The notes beneath the pieces are model-generated. The model ran no database searches, was not told where the DNA came from, and worked only from the letters and a program-made list of their open reading frames with translations. This document shows, in pieces, positions 1 through 6,062 of a stretch of DNA of 7,467 nt. Each line of letters starts with the position of its first letter. The first letter of the stretch is position 1. A program made the translations under genes and the position numbers. Origin of the DNA: Bacteroidia bacterium (GTDB lineage Bacteria > Bacteroidota > Bacteroidia > NS11-12g > UBA955); the NCBI GenBank assembly GCA_023254645.1, contig JALRLA010000191.1, forward strand, positions 1 through 7,467, written 5' to 3'.

Positions 1-31
1 AAAGCCTGAGACTTTGTCTCAGGCTTTTTTT
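1..31. terminator. Rho-independent terminator, 12-bp perfect stem
   Basis: Bases 1-12 (AAAGCCTGAGAC) pair perfectly with 16-27 (GTCTCAGGCTTT) around a TTT loop, and an uninterrupted T run covers 25-31. This is the classic form of an intrinsic terminator on the plus strand, presumably ending a gene left of the window. The A-rich left arm gives only three T residues on the minus strand within the window, so bidirectional use cannot be judged. Confidence 0.85.
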
Positions 32-69
32 ATGGCTGCACGTGCGCTTGCGCAGATGTGCAGGCCATA
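31..69. other. Imperfect hairpin between two terminator-like stems
   Basis: Bases 31-41 (TATGGCTGCAC) pair with 58-69 (GTGCAGGCCATA) with a single bulged G at 63. Inside this, TGCG (43-46) can pair with CGCA (51-54). No T run follows on either strand, so it is not a standard terminator by itself. It may simply extend the termination region or be the remains of a structured transcript end. No function is assigned. Confidence 0.45.
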
Positions 70-70
70 A

Positions 71-105
71 GAAAGCCCCCGAGCGCTTCGCGCTCGAAGG
101 CTTTC
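71..105. terminator. Second terminator-like hairpin
   Basis: An outer stem of GAAAGCC (71-77) with GGCTTTC (99-105) encloses an inner perfect stem of GAGCGC (81-86) with GCGCTC (90-95) around a TTC loop; a CCC/GAA internal loop separates them. The stem is strong, but the tail on the plus strand (CTTTCTTGCTG) is only weakly T-rich and the minus side lacks a T run. It may be a backup or bidirectional terminator. Its outer arms repeat the AAAGCC/GGCTTT arms of the first hairpin. Confidence 0.5.
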
Positions 106-206
106 TTGCTGTGTTCAGCCCTCCCCTTAGGTCCGGCGAGCTTCCAAGAAGCGAGCCAATCCTGTTCCCCCAAAAACCTCCACTCCCCTAAATTGTTAAC
201 CCTTAA

Positions 207-500
207 GTGAAAGCCTCAAAACGGGTTCCCTTGAATGAAATCGAGACAGATCGGGTCATTGAAATGGCTTGGGAAGATCGCACCCCGTTTGAGGCGATCG
301 AAGCCCAATTTCACCTGAGCGAAGCCCAGGTAATCGCCTTGATGCGAAGCCAGCTCAAGCGCTCAAGTTTCAACCTGTGGCGAAAACGCGTGAACCAAGG
401 CATATCACAAAAACACGCCGCCCTGCGCTCAAGCGAAATCAGCCGTTTCAAGTGCAGCCGCCAACGGGTCATTAGCAACAACAAAATCAGCAAGCGCTAA
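207..500 (+). CDS. DUF2805 / TIGR03643 family small protein
   Basis: This 97-residue basic protein has unknown function. Its core, with IEMAWEDRTPFEAI at residues 18-31, LSEAQVIALMR at 37-47 and SFNLWRKRV at 54-62, matches my recollection of the family known as TIGR03643/DUF2805. The central part has helix-turn-helix spacing (residues about 26-50), so nucleic-acid binding is possible, but this is inference. The start is GTG at 207. A TAA stop at 204-206 immediately precedes it in frame, so no upstream start exists; the only other early candidate is TTG at 231. The conserved core begins near residue 15, which agrees with GTG. The C-terminal tail (residues 64-97) is rich in Lys, Arg and Ser. 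It appears to be a single gene, converging on the YceI gene across a terminator. Family members I recall are single-domain and of similar length, so it looks complete. Confidence 0.8.
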   Translation: MKASKRVPLNEIETDRVIEMAWEDRTPFEAIEAQFHLSEAQVIALMRSQLKRSSFNLWRKRVNQGISQKHAALRSSEISRFKCSRQRVISNNKISKR

Positions 501-502
501 AT

Positions 503-529
503 AAAAAACCCGGACCTTGTGGGCCCGGG
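503..529 (-). terminator. Terminator of the YceI gene
   Basis: CCCGG (509-513) pairs with CCGGG (525-529), and CC (515-516) with GG (521-522) after an A/C mismatch. Read on the minus strand the stem is followed by six T residues (complement of 503-508), the expected form for a terminator 22 bases beyond the YceI stop. On the plus strand the following bases (CTCTATGCAA) have no T run, so any effect on the DUF2805 gene would be weak. Confidence 0.75.
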
Positions 530-551
530 CTCTATGCAAATCAAATGCTGA

Positions 552-1082
552 TTAGCCTTTGACCATTTGAACGTCAATGTTCAAACGCACGTCTTCGCTA
601 ACCAATACTCCACCCGCTTCCAAAGGAGCGTTCCAAGACAAACCCCAGTCTTTGCGGTTGATGGTTCCGTTCAAGGTAAATCCAGCCTTGGTGTTGCCCC
701 AAGGGTCCTGGCCAATACCGCCAAACTCTACTTTCAAGGCCACAGGCTTGCTCACGCCTTTGATGGTCAAGTCACCAGTCAATTCGTAATCGCTGTCAGA
801 TACCTTTTTCATGCCGCTAGATTGAAAAGTCAATTGGCCGTGGTTTTCAGCGTCGAAGAAATCAGCGCCTTTCAAGTGACCGTCGCGATCGGTATTGCCG
901 GTCGAGATAGAAGCAGCATCTGCACTGAAAGAGAAAGAAGACAACTCGAGGTTGTCGTCTTCCATTTCACCTGTTGCGCTAAATTGCTCGAAACGTCCAG
1001 AGACGTTGGTGAACATCATGTGTTTCACTTTGAACCCAATCTCAGAGTGGGTTGGGTCGATGGTCCAAGTTGTTTTTGCCAT
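552..1082 (-). CDS. YceI family protein, cytoplasmic form
   Basis: The 176-residue product is a complete YceI-like beta-barrel protein, a lipocalin-like fold that in characterised members binds a polyprenyl (isoprenoid) chain in its cavity. Family marks are WTIDPTHSEIGF (residues 6-17), VKHMMF (19-24) with VSGRF (27-31), the RDGHLKGADFFD stretch (66-77), LTIKGVSKPV (105-114), the NRKDWG turn (142-147) and a closing VSEDVRLNIDV (161-171). Escherichia coli YceI is periplasmic with a signal peptide; this protein starts directly at the first strand, so it is predicted cytoplasmic, as in many Bacteroidota homologues. I chose ATG at 1082. A GTG three codons upstream at 1091 is also in frame but adds only MPI. 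It lies 57 bases downstream of a Crp/Fnr-type regulator on the same strand and ends at a good terminator. Precise substrate and role are unknown; the family is often linked to stress or acid response. Confidence 0.93.
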   Translation of the reverse strand: MAKTTWTIDPTHSEIGFKVKHMMFTNVSGRFEQFSATGEMEDDNLELSSFSFSADAASISTGNTDRDGHLKGADFFDAENHGQLTFQSSGMKKVSDSDYELTGDLTIKGVSKPVALKVEFGGIGQDPWGNTKAGFTLNGTINRKDWGLSWNAPLEAGGVLVSEDVRLNIDVQMVKG

Positions 1083-1108
1083 AATGGGCACAAATCAACA
1101 ACCCATTC

Positions 1109-1128
1109 AGGTCACCATGCCTTGACCT
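1109..1128. promoter_or_regulatory. Candidate operator, AGGTCA-N8-TGACCT inverted repeat
   Basis: A perfect 6+6 base inverted repeat with an 8-base spacer lies between the regulator stop (1140) and the YceI start (1082), 27-46 bases upstream of that start. Just downstream of it on the minus strand, TTGATTTG (1091-1098) differs by one base from the Bacteroidota -7 element TAnnTTTG; no clear TTG -33 element was found. Dyads of this size are typical targets of dimeric Crp/Fnr-family regulators, and the upstream gene encodes one. The half-site does not match the E. coli CRP or FNR consensus. No T run follows, so it is a poor terminator. Binding is inference. Confidence 0.4.
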
Positions 1129-1139
1129 AAGATAAGAAC

Positions 1140-1748
1140 TTACTTGCCCGCCACTTCCCGGCGCACCCGACTCAAACTCTCTGGCGTAATGCCTAGGTAG
1201 GAGGCGATCATCCACTGGGGAACACGTTGTATCAGGTCAGGATAAGCTTTGATAAACTCCTCGTAACGCTGACGAGCCGAAGTACCAATCAAGGCGTAGA
1301 CCCGGCGGTACAATTGAAATATGCGGCGCTGCAAGAGCTGGTCGTGAAAGGCTCTGAATTCCTTGCTCATTTCGCTGGCTTTCAGGAAAAACGACTGATT
1401 TAATTGCACCACCCAGGAATCTTCTTGGGCATCGAGAAAGAACTCGGCGGGTTGATTTTGGTTGAAATTGTTTCGGTCTGATATCCACCAATTTTCAGGG
1501 GCAAATTGCAAAATGTGCTCTTTTCCTTGATCGTCGATGGTGTAAAACCGCAGCAAACCCTGCTCGACGAAATAAATGTATTCGCCTACCGCGCCTTGGG
1601 CCAAAATGACTTCGCCTTTTTTGCAAAACTTCAAGGAAACCGAAGGCAGCAAAGCTTCGACATGCTCAGGCGAAACCCCCGCTCGTTGGGTCAAGTATTC
1701 GCGAAACTTGCGAAACTCGGGGGCCATTTGTTTTGCAGTTTTCACCAT
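1140..1748 (-). CDS. Crp/Fnr-family transcriptional regulator
   Basis: The 202-residue protein has the two-domain form of the Crp/Fnr family. Residues about 23-115 form the cyclic-nucleotide-binding-like barrel, with KKGEVILAQGAVGEYIYFVEQG at 43-64 broken here by the usual glycine turns, then QGKEHIL and a FAPENWW segment. A long dimerisation helix (about 118-155) leads to a C-terminal winged helix-turn-helix with VPQWMIASYLGITPESLSR at 176-194. The barrel lacks the RxS phosphate-binding signature of cAMP-binding CRP, and there is no FNR-type N-terminal cysteine cluster, so the ligand is unknown. This matches the abundant Bacteroidota subgroup that often sits beside small stress or redox genes. 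It starts at ATG 1748, diverges from the Fic gene with 92 bases between starts, and precedes yceI by 57 bases, which suggests it controls yceI. A later ATG (residue 8) is possible. Confidence 0.92.
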   Translation of the reverse strand: MVKTAKQMAPEFRKFREYLTQRAGVSPEHVEALLPSVSLKFCKKGEVILAQGAVGEYIYFVEQGLLRFYTIDDQGKEHILQFAPENWWISDRNNFNQNQPAEFFLDAQEDSWVVQLNQSFFLKASEMSKEFRAFHDQLLQRRIFQLYRRVYALIGTSARQRYEEFIKAYPDLIQRVPQWMIASYLGITPESLSRVRREVAGK

Positions 1749-1830
1749 TCCCTACGGATGTTTCCTCTACAAATCTCGGTATTCGCAAGGAGCTATTCGA
1801 ACCCATTCTGTACTTTCGCATAGCATCATT

Positions 1831-1841
1831 TGATAGTATCA
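1831..1841. promoter_or_regulatory. Short palindrome at the Fic start codon
   Basis: TGATA-G-TATCA is a perfect 11-base dyad whose last base is the A of the Fic ATG. It lies in the 92-base divergent region between the regulator and fic. A site here could block initiation of fic. It is short and unrelated to the AGGTCA dyad before yceI, so chance is a real explanation. Confidence 0.2.
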
Positions 1842-2797
1842 TGATTCCTCCATTTCAATTGACCAATCAAATTCTGAAGCTCTCGGCCGACATCAATCTT
1901 CTTCTCGGCCAAATGAAGGGCATGCACTACGACCGCCCTTCGCCGATACTGCGCAAACAGAACAACATACGTTCGATTCAAAGCTCCTTGTACATCGAGG
2001 GCAACAGTTTGAGCGAGGACCAAATCACCTTCATCCTAAACGGGAAGCGGGTGTTGGGTCCAGCCAAAGACATCCTGGAAGTTGAAAATGCCCTACAAGT
2101 GTATGAACATTGGAACCGTTGGGATCCCTTTTCCGAGCGCTCCTTGCTGGAAGCACATGCCATGCTGATGAAGGAATTGGTACAGAGCCCAGGCCAGTAC
2201 CGCTCACACGGCGTGGGGGTAGTCAAAGGCGAGGAGGTCATTCACATGGCCCCACCCGCCAAGTTGGTCCCGCAACTGATGGCCGATTTATTCAAGTACT
2301 TGAATGATCCCGATAACATGACCCTGATCAGCAGCTGCGTCTTTCACTATGAGTTTGAATTCATACATCCCTTTGCCGACGGGAATGGGCGAATGGGCCG
2401 ACTCTGGCAGACCTTGATTTTGGCTAGCGAGCACCCGGTATTTGGAGCCATACCCCTAGAATCGATCATTGCCCAACGGCAAAAGCTCTATTACGATACG
2501 CTGGAAAGTTGCGACAAAAAGGGAGAATCAACCGACTTCATCGTGTTCATGCTCGAAGTGATTGAAACCGCCCTAGAGGAATACATCCAAGAGCAAACGC
2601 GAAACAAGAGCCAGGAAGAGAGGGTGCGCTATTTCATACTCGGCGATCACAAACGCTTTCAGCGCATCGATTACTTGAGGGAATTCCCTGAACTCTCATC
2701 GGCGACGGCTAGCCGCGACCTCAAATACGCAGTAGAAAAAGGGCTTGTCCAAAAAACCGGCGACAAGCGCCTAACTGAATACCAGATCAAGCGCTAA
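1841..2797 (+). CDS. Fic family protein, self-inhibited class II type
   Basis: This 318-residue protein is a Fic enzyme, a family that usually transfers AMP from ATP to a hydroxyl side chain of a target protein. The catalytic motif HPFADGNGRMGR is intact at residues 176-187 (catalytic H176, phosphate-binding GNGR). An N-terminal inhibitory helix motif S49-L-Y-I-E53-G54 fits (S/T)xxxE(G/N), so it belongs to the class in which the inhibitory helix is part of the same chain and no separate antitoxin is needed. The flap region, with VIHMAPPAKLVPQLM at 133-147, precedes the Fic core. Residues about 258-318 look like a winged helix domain (YLREFPELSSATASRDLKYA at 278-297), common in this subgroup and possibly DNA- or target-binding. 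The frame is open back to 1733, but the family begins like the sequence from ATG 1841, and the extra residues would run antisense over the regulator start. The target is unknown. Confidence 0.93.
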   Translation: MIPPFQLTNQILKLSADINLLLGQMKGMHYDRPSPILRKQNNIRSIQSSLYIEGNSLSEDQITFILNGKRVLGPAKDILEVENALQVYEHWNRWDPFSERSLLEAHAMLMKELVQSPGQYRSHGVGVVKGEEVIHMAPPAKLVPQLMADLFKYLNDPDNMTLISSCVFHYEFEFIHPFADGNGRMGRLWQTLILASEHPVFGAIPLESIIAQRQKLYYDTLESCDKKGESTDFIVFMLEVIETALEEYIQEQTRNKSQEERVRYFILGDHKRFQRIDYLREFPELSSATASRDLKYAVEKGLVQKTGDKRLTEYQIKR

Positions 2798-2834
2798 CTC
2801 AAACTGGGTCAGCCAGCTGTATATTGCCGACGTA

Positions 2835-3275
2835 ATGCAACCAACCATTGAACTCAACATTGTGGCCATCTTGCTCGCTGTAGCAGGGGCCTTCAGCTTC
2901 AACATGATTTACTACAGCGTCTTGTTTGGCAAAACCTGGCGCAAGGAATTGGGGCTACCCGAAGACGAGAAACCGTCCAAAAAACAGATGTTCAGCAGCC
3001 TAGCGCTCAATATCCTGGGGCTGTTTCTCATGGTGTGGGTCTTTGACCACAACATTCAAGCTTGGGATGCCCGCTCTTGGGGTCATACTGAGCCCTTCAT
3101 GCCTGATGCGGCCGCTGCTGCCATTGGAGCCACTTTGACTTGGTTCGGTTTCTTCATGCCACAAGACATGAACAAGGTGATTTTTCACGGCCGCAGCTGG
3201 AAATTGTTCTTCATCGACACTTTCAGCAACTTGTGCAGCTTGCTGATTGCCGCCTACATTCTGGTATTCGTTTAA
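2835..3275 (+). CDS. DUF1761 family membrane protein
   Basis: The 146-residue protein has four likely transmembrane helices at about residues 7-27, 53-73, 91-109 and 123-145. The pattern fits DUF1761: FNMIYYSVLFGKTWRKELG (22-40) after the first helix, a short polar loop with paired lysines, GATLTWFGFFMP (98-109) and GRSWKLFFIDTFSNL (119-133). It is an inner-membrane protein of unknown function; no catalytic residues are evident. The start ATG at 2835 sits directly before the first helix. It follows fic on the same strand after 37 bases with no terminator in between, so the two may share a transcript, though no functional link is known. It ends 11 bases from the end of the convergent phosphatase-fold gene, and I see no clear hairpin there. 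Length and helix count are normal for the family. Confidence 0.85.
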   Translation: MQPTIELNIVAILLAVAGAFSFNMIYYSVLFGKTWRKELGLPEDEKPSKKQMFSSLALNILGLFLMVWVFDHNIQAWDARSWGHTEPFMPDAAAAAIGATLTWFGFFMPQDMNKVIFHGRSWKLFFIDTFSNLCSLLIAAYILVFV

Positions 3276-3286
3276 GGCCAAAACCC

Positions 3287-4288
3287 TTAGTCCCCTAAAG
3301 CCAAATCGACGACTACTGGAAAGTGGTCTGATGGATAGTGCCCGTGTGTGCTCTCAGCGATGATGCCGTGGTTCAAAACACTCCAATCCTCACTCGAGAA
3401 TACATAGTCGATTCGCCTATCGTGCATTTTTCCGTATTGAAAGGCATTGAAGGTGCCGTGAACTGGATTGGCGGCTGGGGCTCCGGTGTAGTGCAAAGGC
3501 GCATGAGAATACGATTCTTGCATGGCTGAAGCCAAGCGTTGAATGGGTTTTTCTTCGGGCGTCAAATTCAAATCGCCCAATAAAATCACGGGGTAATCCG
3601 TCTTGGAATAACTGCGCAATCGGTCCAAAATGACCTTCGCACTCTTGTCTCTAGCCTTTACGCCCATGTGATCAAAATGGGTATTGACCACACAAATGAT
3701 GCGGCCTGTTCGAAGGTCCCTCATCAAAGCCAAGGTAGCGATGCGTGGCAAAGCTGCATCCCAATCTTTGGACGGTTCATCTGGGTGCCGAGACAACCAA
3801 AAGGTTTCACTGTACACGCAATCAAAGCGGTCGTATCGGTAGAAAATGGCGCAGTGCTCCCCGCGGTTATCTCCTGAGTCACGGCCTACGCCTACCCAGC
3901 CATAGTCGACATGTCCCACCCCTTCTTCACAGGTCAATCCCGCCTGACGGCAAGCCACTCGGTGCAGGCTGTCGCTCGAAGCGAGACCTTGCAAGTCCAT
4001 CAATTGGCGGTACAATCCTTCTTGGGTGCCAATGAAGTCGGGGGCGATGCGCTGAACCTGATCGGCCACTTGCACCATGCGTTCCGGCCAAGCATTGGGG
4101 CCATCGCCAAAGGTGAAATAGCGAAGATTGTAAGTCATGACCCGGTAACTGCCCTCTGCCGCTGGCTCTACACGCATGCGGTAGGTCGAATCTTCCGATA
4201 CAGGTTGAACCGGACCTTCAACAATGTCGTGCTGGGCCTGGGCAGTTGCCCAGGTCAATAGCAATGCACATATGCCGATGCCCTTCAT
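3287..4288 (-). CDS. Secreted endonuclease/exonuclease/phosphatase family protein
   Basis: The 333-residue product has the metal-dependent EEP fold (shared by DNase I, exonuclease III and sphingomyelinase-like phosphodiesterases). An N-terminal signal peptide MKGIGICALLLTWATAQA predicts cleavage after residue 18 (AQA/QH), so it is exported to the periplasm or beyond. Catalytic landmarks are present in order: N54 in MTYNLRY, metal-binding E90 in GTQEG, H204 and D207 in NTHFDH, D239 and N241 in GDLN, and the final D321-H322 in SDHFP. GVGRDSGDNRGEH (133-145) and WDAALPRIATLAL (176-188) mark the subgroup common as exported proteins in Bacteroidota. Whether the substrate is nucleic acid, phospholipid or a sugar or inositol phosphate cannot be told. 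A segment at about 104-126 carries two cysteines (C113, C120). It is the last gene of the era operon, 5 bases after the lipoprotein hydrolase. Confidence 0.92.
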   Translation of the reverse strand: MKGIGICALLLTWATAQAQHDIVEGPVQPVSEDSTYRMRVEPAAEGSYRVMTYNLRYFTFGDGPNAWPERMVQVADQVQRIAPDFIGTQEGLYRQLMDLQGLASSDSLHRVACRQAGLTCEEGVGHVDYGWVGVGRDSGDNRGEHCAIFYRYDRFDCVYSETFWLSRHPDEPSKDWDAALPRIATLALMRDLRTGRIICVVNTHFDHMGVKARDKSAKVILDRLRSYSKTDYPVILLGDLNLTPEEKPIQRLASAMQESYSHAPLHYTGAPAANPVHGTFNAFQYGKMHDRRIDYVFSSEDWSVLNHGIIAESTHGHYPSDHFPVVVDLALGD

Positions 4289-4293
4289 GGTTT

Positions 4294-5163
4294 CTAATCA
4301 AATGCTACTTTCTTTAGGTATACTTTCTCAAAAAAATCCAGACTCTTTAGGACCTCAACAGACCAAAAATCCCAATCGTGGGCCGCATTAGGAACCCAAT
4401 TTCCGATGAGGTTTTCAGACGTTCGTCTTGGTAATAATGTGTTGTAAAATGTCTTGCTCTGAGCGAGAGGTACAACCTCATCTTTAAGACCATGAGATAT
4501 ATAAACAGGACAAGTCAAGCGATCTATTTTGGCACACAAGTCAGCCCGGTCCCAGCGATCTTTAAACAACGTATACGGCCCACGAATGTTCGTTTGCAAG
4601 GCGTCATGCGGTTCCAATTCAGGTTTAAAATCACCACTCCACACCGCTAAAACAGACACCCATTCCGGATTCATGATGGCTACGGTCGCTGCCCCTCTTC
4701 CTCCCGTTGAATAGCCCATAACCCCAACAAAACAATCAGGAGTCAAGTTTATATGCTGTTCGAGCGCAGACCATACACTATTGGAAAACCAAGTTGCAGT
4801 TGGATACAATCGATAATCCTTTCGGGTTTCAGGGTATATAGAATCTGCATACACGCTTTTACCCATATGTATCAATAGCACGTTGTAGCCCAGAAAACGG
4901 CTCGAGTCCAACAACGAAGAATGCTCGAGGTATTGCTCAGGCGAATGATTCCAACCCGGCAATGCCACGATCAATTTTGAACTAGGCTCTGGTGAAGCGA
5001 AATAGTCGAATTGAACTTTTGCTCCATAATCAGTTTCCAATTCAAAAGTGGTATCTGTTTGTCGCATGGCCACATCTTCTTGAGTACTCACATTCTGCAT
5101 GTTTGTGACTTCAGCATTGCCGCAACCCACCAAAGCCAAAATCAATATCGATGCCCTATTCAT
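4294..5163 (-). CDS. Lipoprotein alpha/beta hydrolase
   Basis: The 289-residue protein is a predicted membrane-anchored hydrolase of the alpha/beta fold. A short lipoprotein signal MNRASILILALVGC ends in the lipobox L11-V-G-C14, so C14 should be lipidated. The nucleophile elbow is G150-Y-S152-T-G154, the acid is probably D228 in SHGLKD, and the histidine H262 in NAAHDW; LPGWNHSP (68-75) likely forms the oxyanion region. The arrangement resembles esterase/peptidase-like lipoproteins, but the substrate is unknown. An in-frame GTG-type or ATG start four codons upstream is possible; I chose ATG 5163 because it gives a proper signal peptide and overlaps the end of era by 8 bases as ATGAATAG, suggesting translational coupling. 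GC is lower than in neighbours: 38% in 4321-4380 by hand count against 52% in 3481-3540. That may reflect a later insertion of this gene into the operon. Confidence 0.88.
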   Translation of the reverse strand: MNRASILILALVGCGNAEVTNMQNVSTQEDVAMRQTDTTFELETDYGAKVQFDYFASPEPSSKLIVALPGWNHSPEQYLEHSSLLDSSRFLGYNVLLIHMGKSVYADSIYPETRKDYRLYPTATWFSNSVWSALEQHINLTPDCFVGVMGYSTGGRGAATVAIMNPEWVSVLAVWSGDFKPELEPHDALQTNIRGPYTLFKDRWDRADLCAKIDRLTCPVYISHGLKDEVVPLAQSKTFYNTLLPRRTSENLIGNWVPNAAHDWDFWSVEVLKSLDFFEKVYLKKVAFD

Positions 5164-6049
5164 AGTCGTAACCAAATTGCCTCAACATATTCTTATTGTT
5201 GCGCCAATCGTCGCGCACCTTAACAAAGAGTTCCAAAAAAACCTGCTTCTGGAAAAATTCTTCCAGATCTTTTCTTGCAGCTATCCCCAATTTTTTGATC
5301 CCGGCCCCAGCTTTTCCGATGATAATGGGCTTTTGTGACTCGCGCTCCACGATAATTTCAGCCGAAATGCGAATGATTTTCGAGTTTTCTTTGAATGCCA
5401 AGGTCAAGACCTCGCTCGAGTAGGGAATCTCCTCGTCGTACAAGCGCAAGATATTGTTGCGCACGATTTCATTGACAAAGAAACGCTCTGAGCGGTCGGT
5501 CATTTGGTCAGTGGGGTAATAGGGAGGGTGCACTGGCAAAGCGGCCGCCACAAGGGCTTCCAGCTCGGCCACACCAAAACCCTCTTGGGCCGACATCGGC
5601 AGGTAGCGGTCAGCGGGAAACTCCTCTTTCAAACGCGCTATGGCTGCGTCTAGTTCCTCTTGAGAGCTAACATCAATCTTATTTATACCAACAACTTTGT
5701 ACGCCCCACTTTTGGCAAAGCGCTCCCGAATCTCAGGATTGAAATCCTTGCCGTGAATATCAATGAGCAACACCAGCACATCGCTGTCAGACATTGATTC
5801 GCCCACAAACTTCATCATGCGCTCGTGCATCTGATAACTGGTTTTGCGCAAAATGCCCGGTGTGTCTGAATAGACAATTTGATAATCAGGGCCATTTTTG
5901 ATGCCTAAAATGCGGTGACGCGTCGTCTGGGCCTTGGGGTTAACAATAGCCAATTTTTCGCCCATCAAAGCGTTGTACAACGTACTCTTCCCGGCATTAG
6001 GCATACCGATGATACTGACAAATCCAGACTTGAATTGGCTGCTACTCAT
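5156..6049 (-). CDS. era: GTPase Era
   Basis: Era is an essential GTP-binding protein that binds the 3' end of 16S rRNA and acts as a checkpoint in 30S subunit assembly, on the cytoplasmic face of the membrane or ribosome. The 297-residue product has the full set of GTPase motifs: G1 GMPNAGKST (15-23), G2 QTTRHR (41-46), G3 DTPG (62-65), G4 NKID (123-126) and G5 SAQ (153-155). The C-terminal half is the KH RNA-binding domain, with the Era-type RFFVNEIVRNNILRLYDEEI (189-208) leading in and the GKAGAG loop at 245-250 followed by IKKLG. Length is typical for Era. It starts at ATG 6049, first gene of the three-gene minus-strand operon, and its TAG stop overlaps the next start. A -7-like element TAACTTTG lies 6-13 bases upstream. 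Confidence 0.98.
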   Translation of the reverse strand: MSSSQFKSGFVSIIGMPNAGKSTLYNALMGEKLAIVNPKAQTTRHRILGIKNGPDYQIVYSDTPGILRKTSYQMHERMMKFVGESMSDSDVLVLLIDIHGKDFNPEIRERFAKSGAYKVVGINKIDVSSQEELDAAIARLKEEFPADRYLPMSAQEGFGVAELEALVAAALPVHPPYYPTDQMTDRSERFFVNEIVRNNILRLYDEEIPYSSEVLTLAFKENSKIIRISAEIIVERESQKPIIIGKAGAGIKKLGIAARKDLEEFFQKQVFLELFVKVRDDWRNNKNMLRQFGYDYE

Positions 6050-6054
6050 TTCTC

Positions 6055-6062
6055 CAAAGTTA
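6055..6062 (-). promoter_or_regulatory. era: Possible -7 promoter element before era
   Basis: On the minus strand TAACTTTG is an exact match to the Bacteroidota -7 consensus TAnnTTTG, five bases before the era ATG (GGAGA intervenes). No TTG was found 17-23 bases upstream, so the -33 element is missing or diverged. If used, the transcript would be leaderless or nearly so. The same bases could instead supply a GGAG ribosome-binding site, though spacing to ATG would be very short. Confidence 0.25.

Noticed and set aside
567..1130. Long plus-strand open frame of 187 codons
   Set aside because: It is antisense to the well-conserved YceI gene and its translation shows no family features.
1811..1818. 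TACTTTCG as a fic promoter -7 element
   Set aside because: It has one mismatch to TAnnTTTG and no TTG at a suitable distance upstream, so it is not distinguishable from chance.
1733..1840. Upstream extension of the Fic frame to a TTG at 1733
   Set aside because: It overlaps the start of the divergent regulator, uses a TTG start, and the added residues resemble nothing in Fic proteins; ATG 1841 gives the normal N-terminus.
3276..3316. Possible terminator between the convergent DUF1761 and EEP genes
   Set aside because: Only a 4-base TTAG/CTAA pairing with uneven flanks is seen, with no T run after it.
3911..4261. Plus-strand open frames opposite the EEP gene
   Set aside because: They lie opposite a gene with a complete signal peptide and catalytic motifs and carry no recognisable features.
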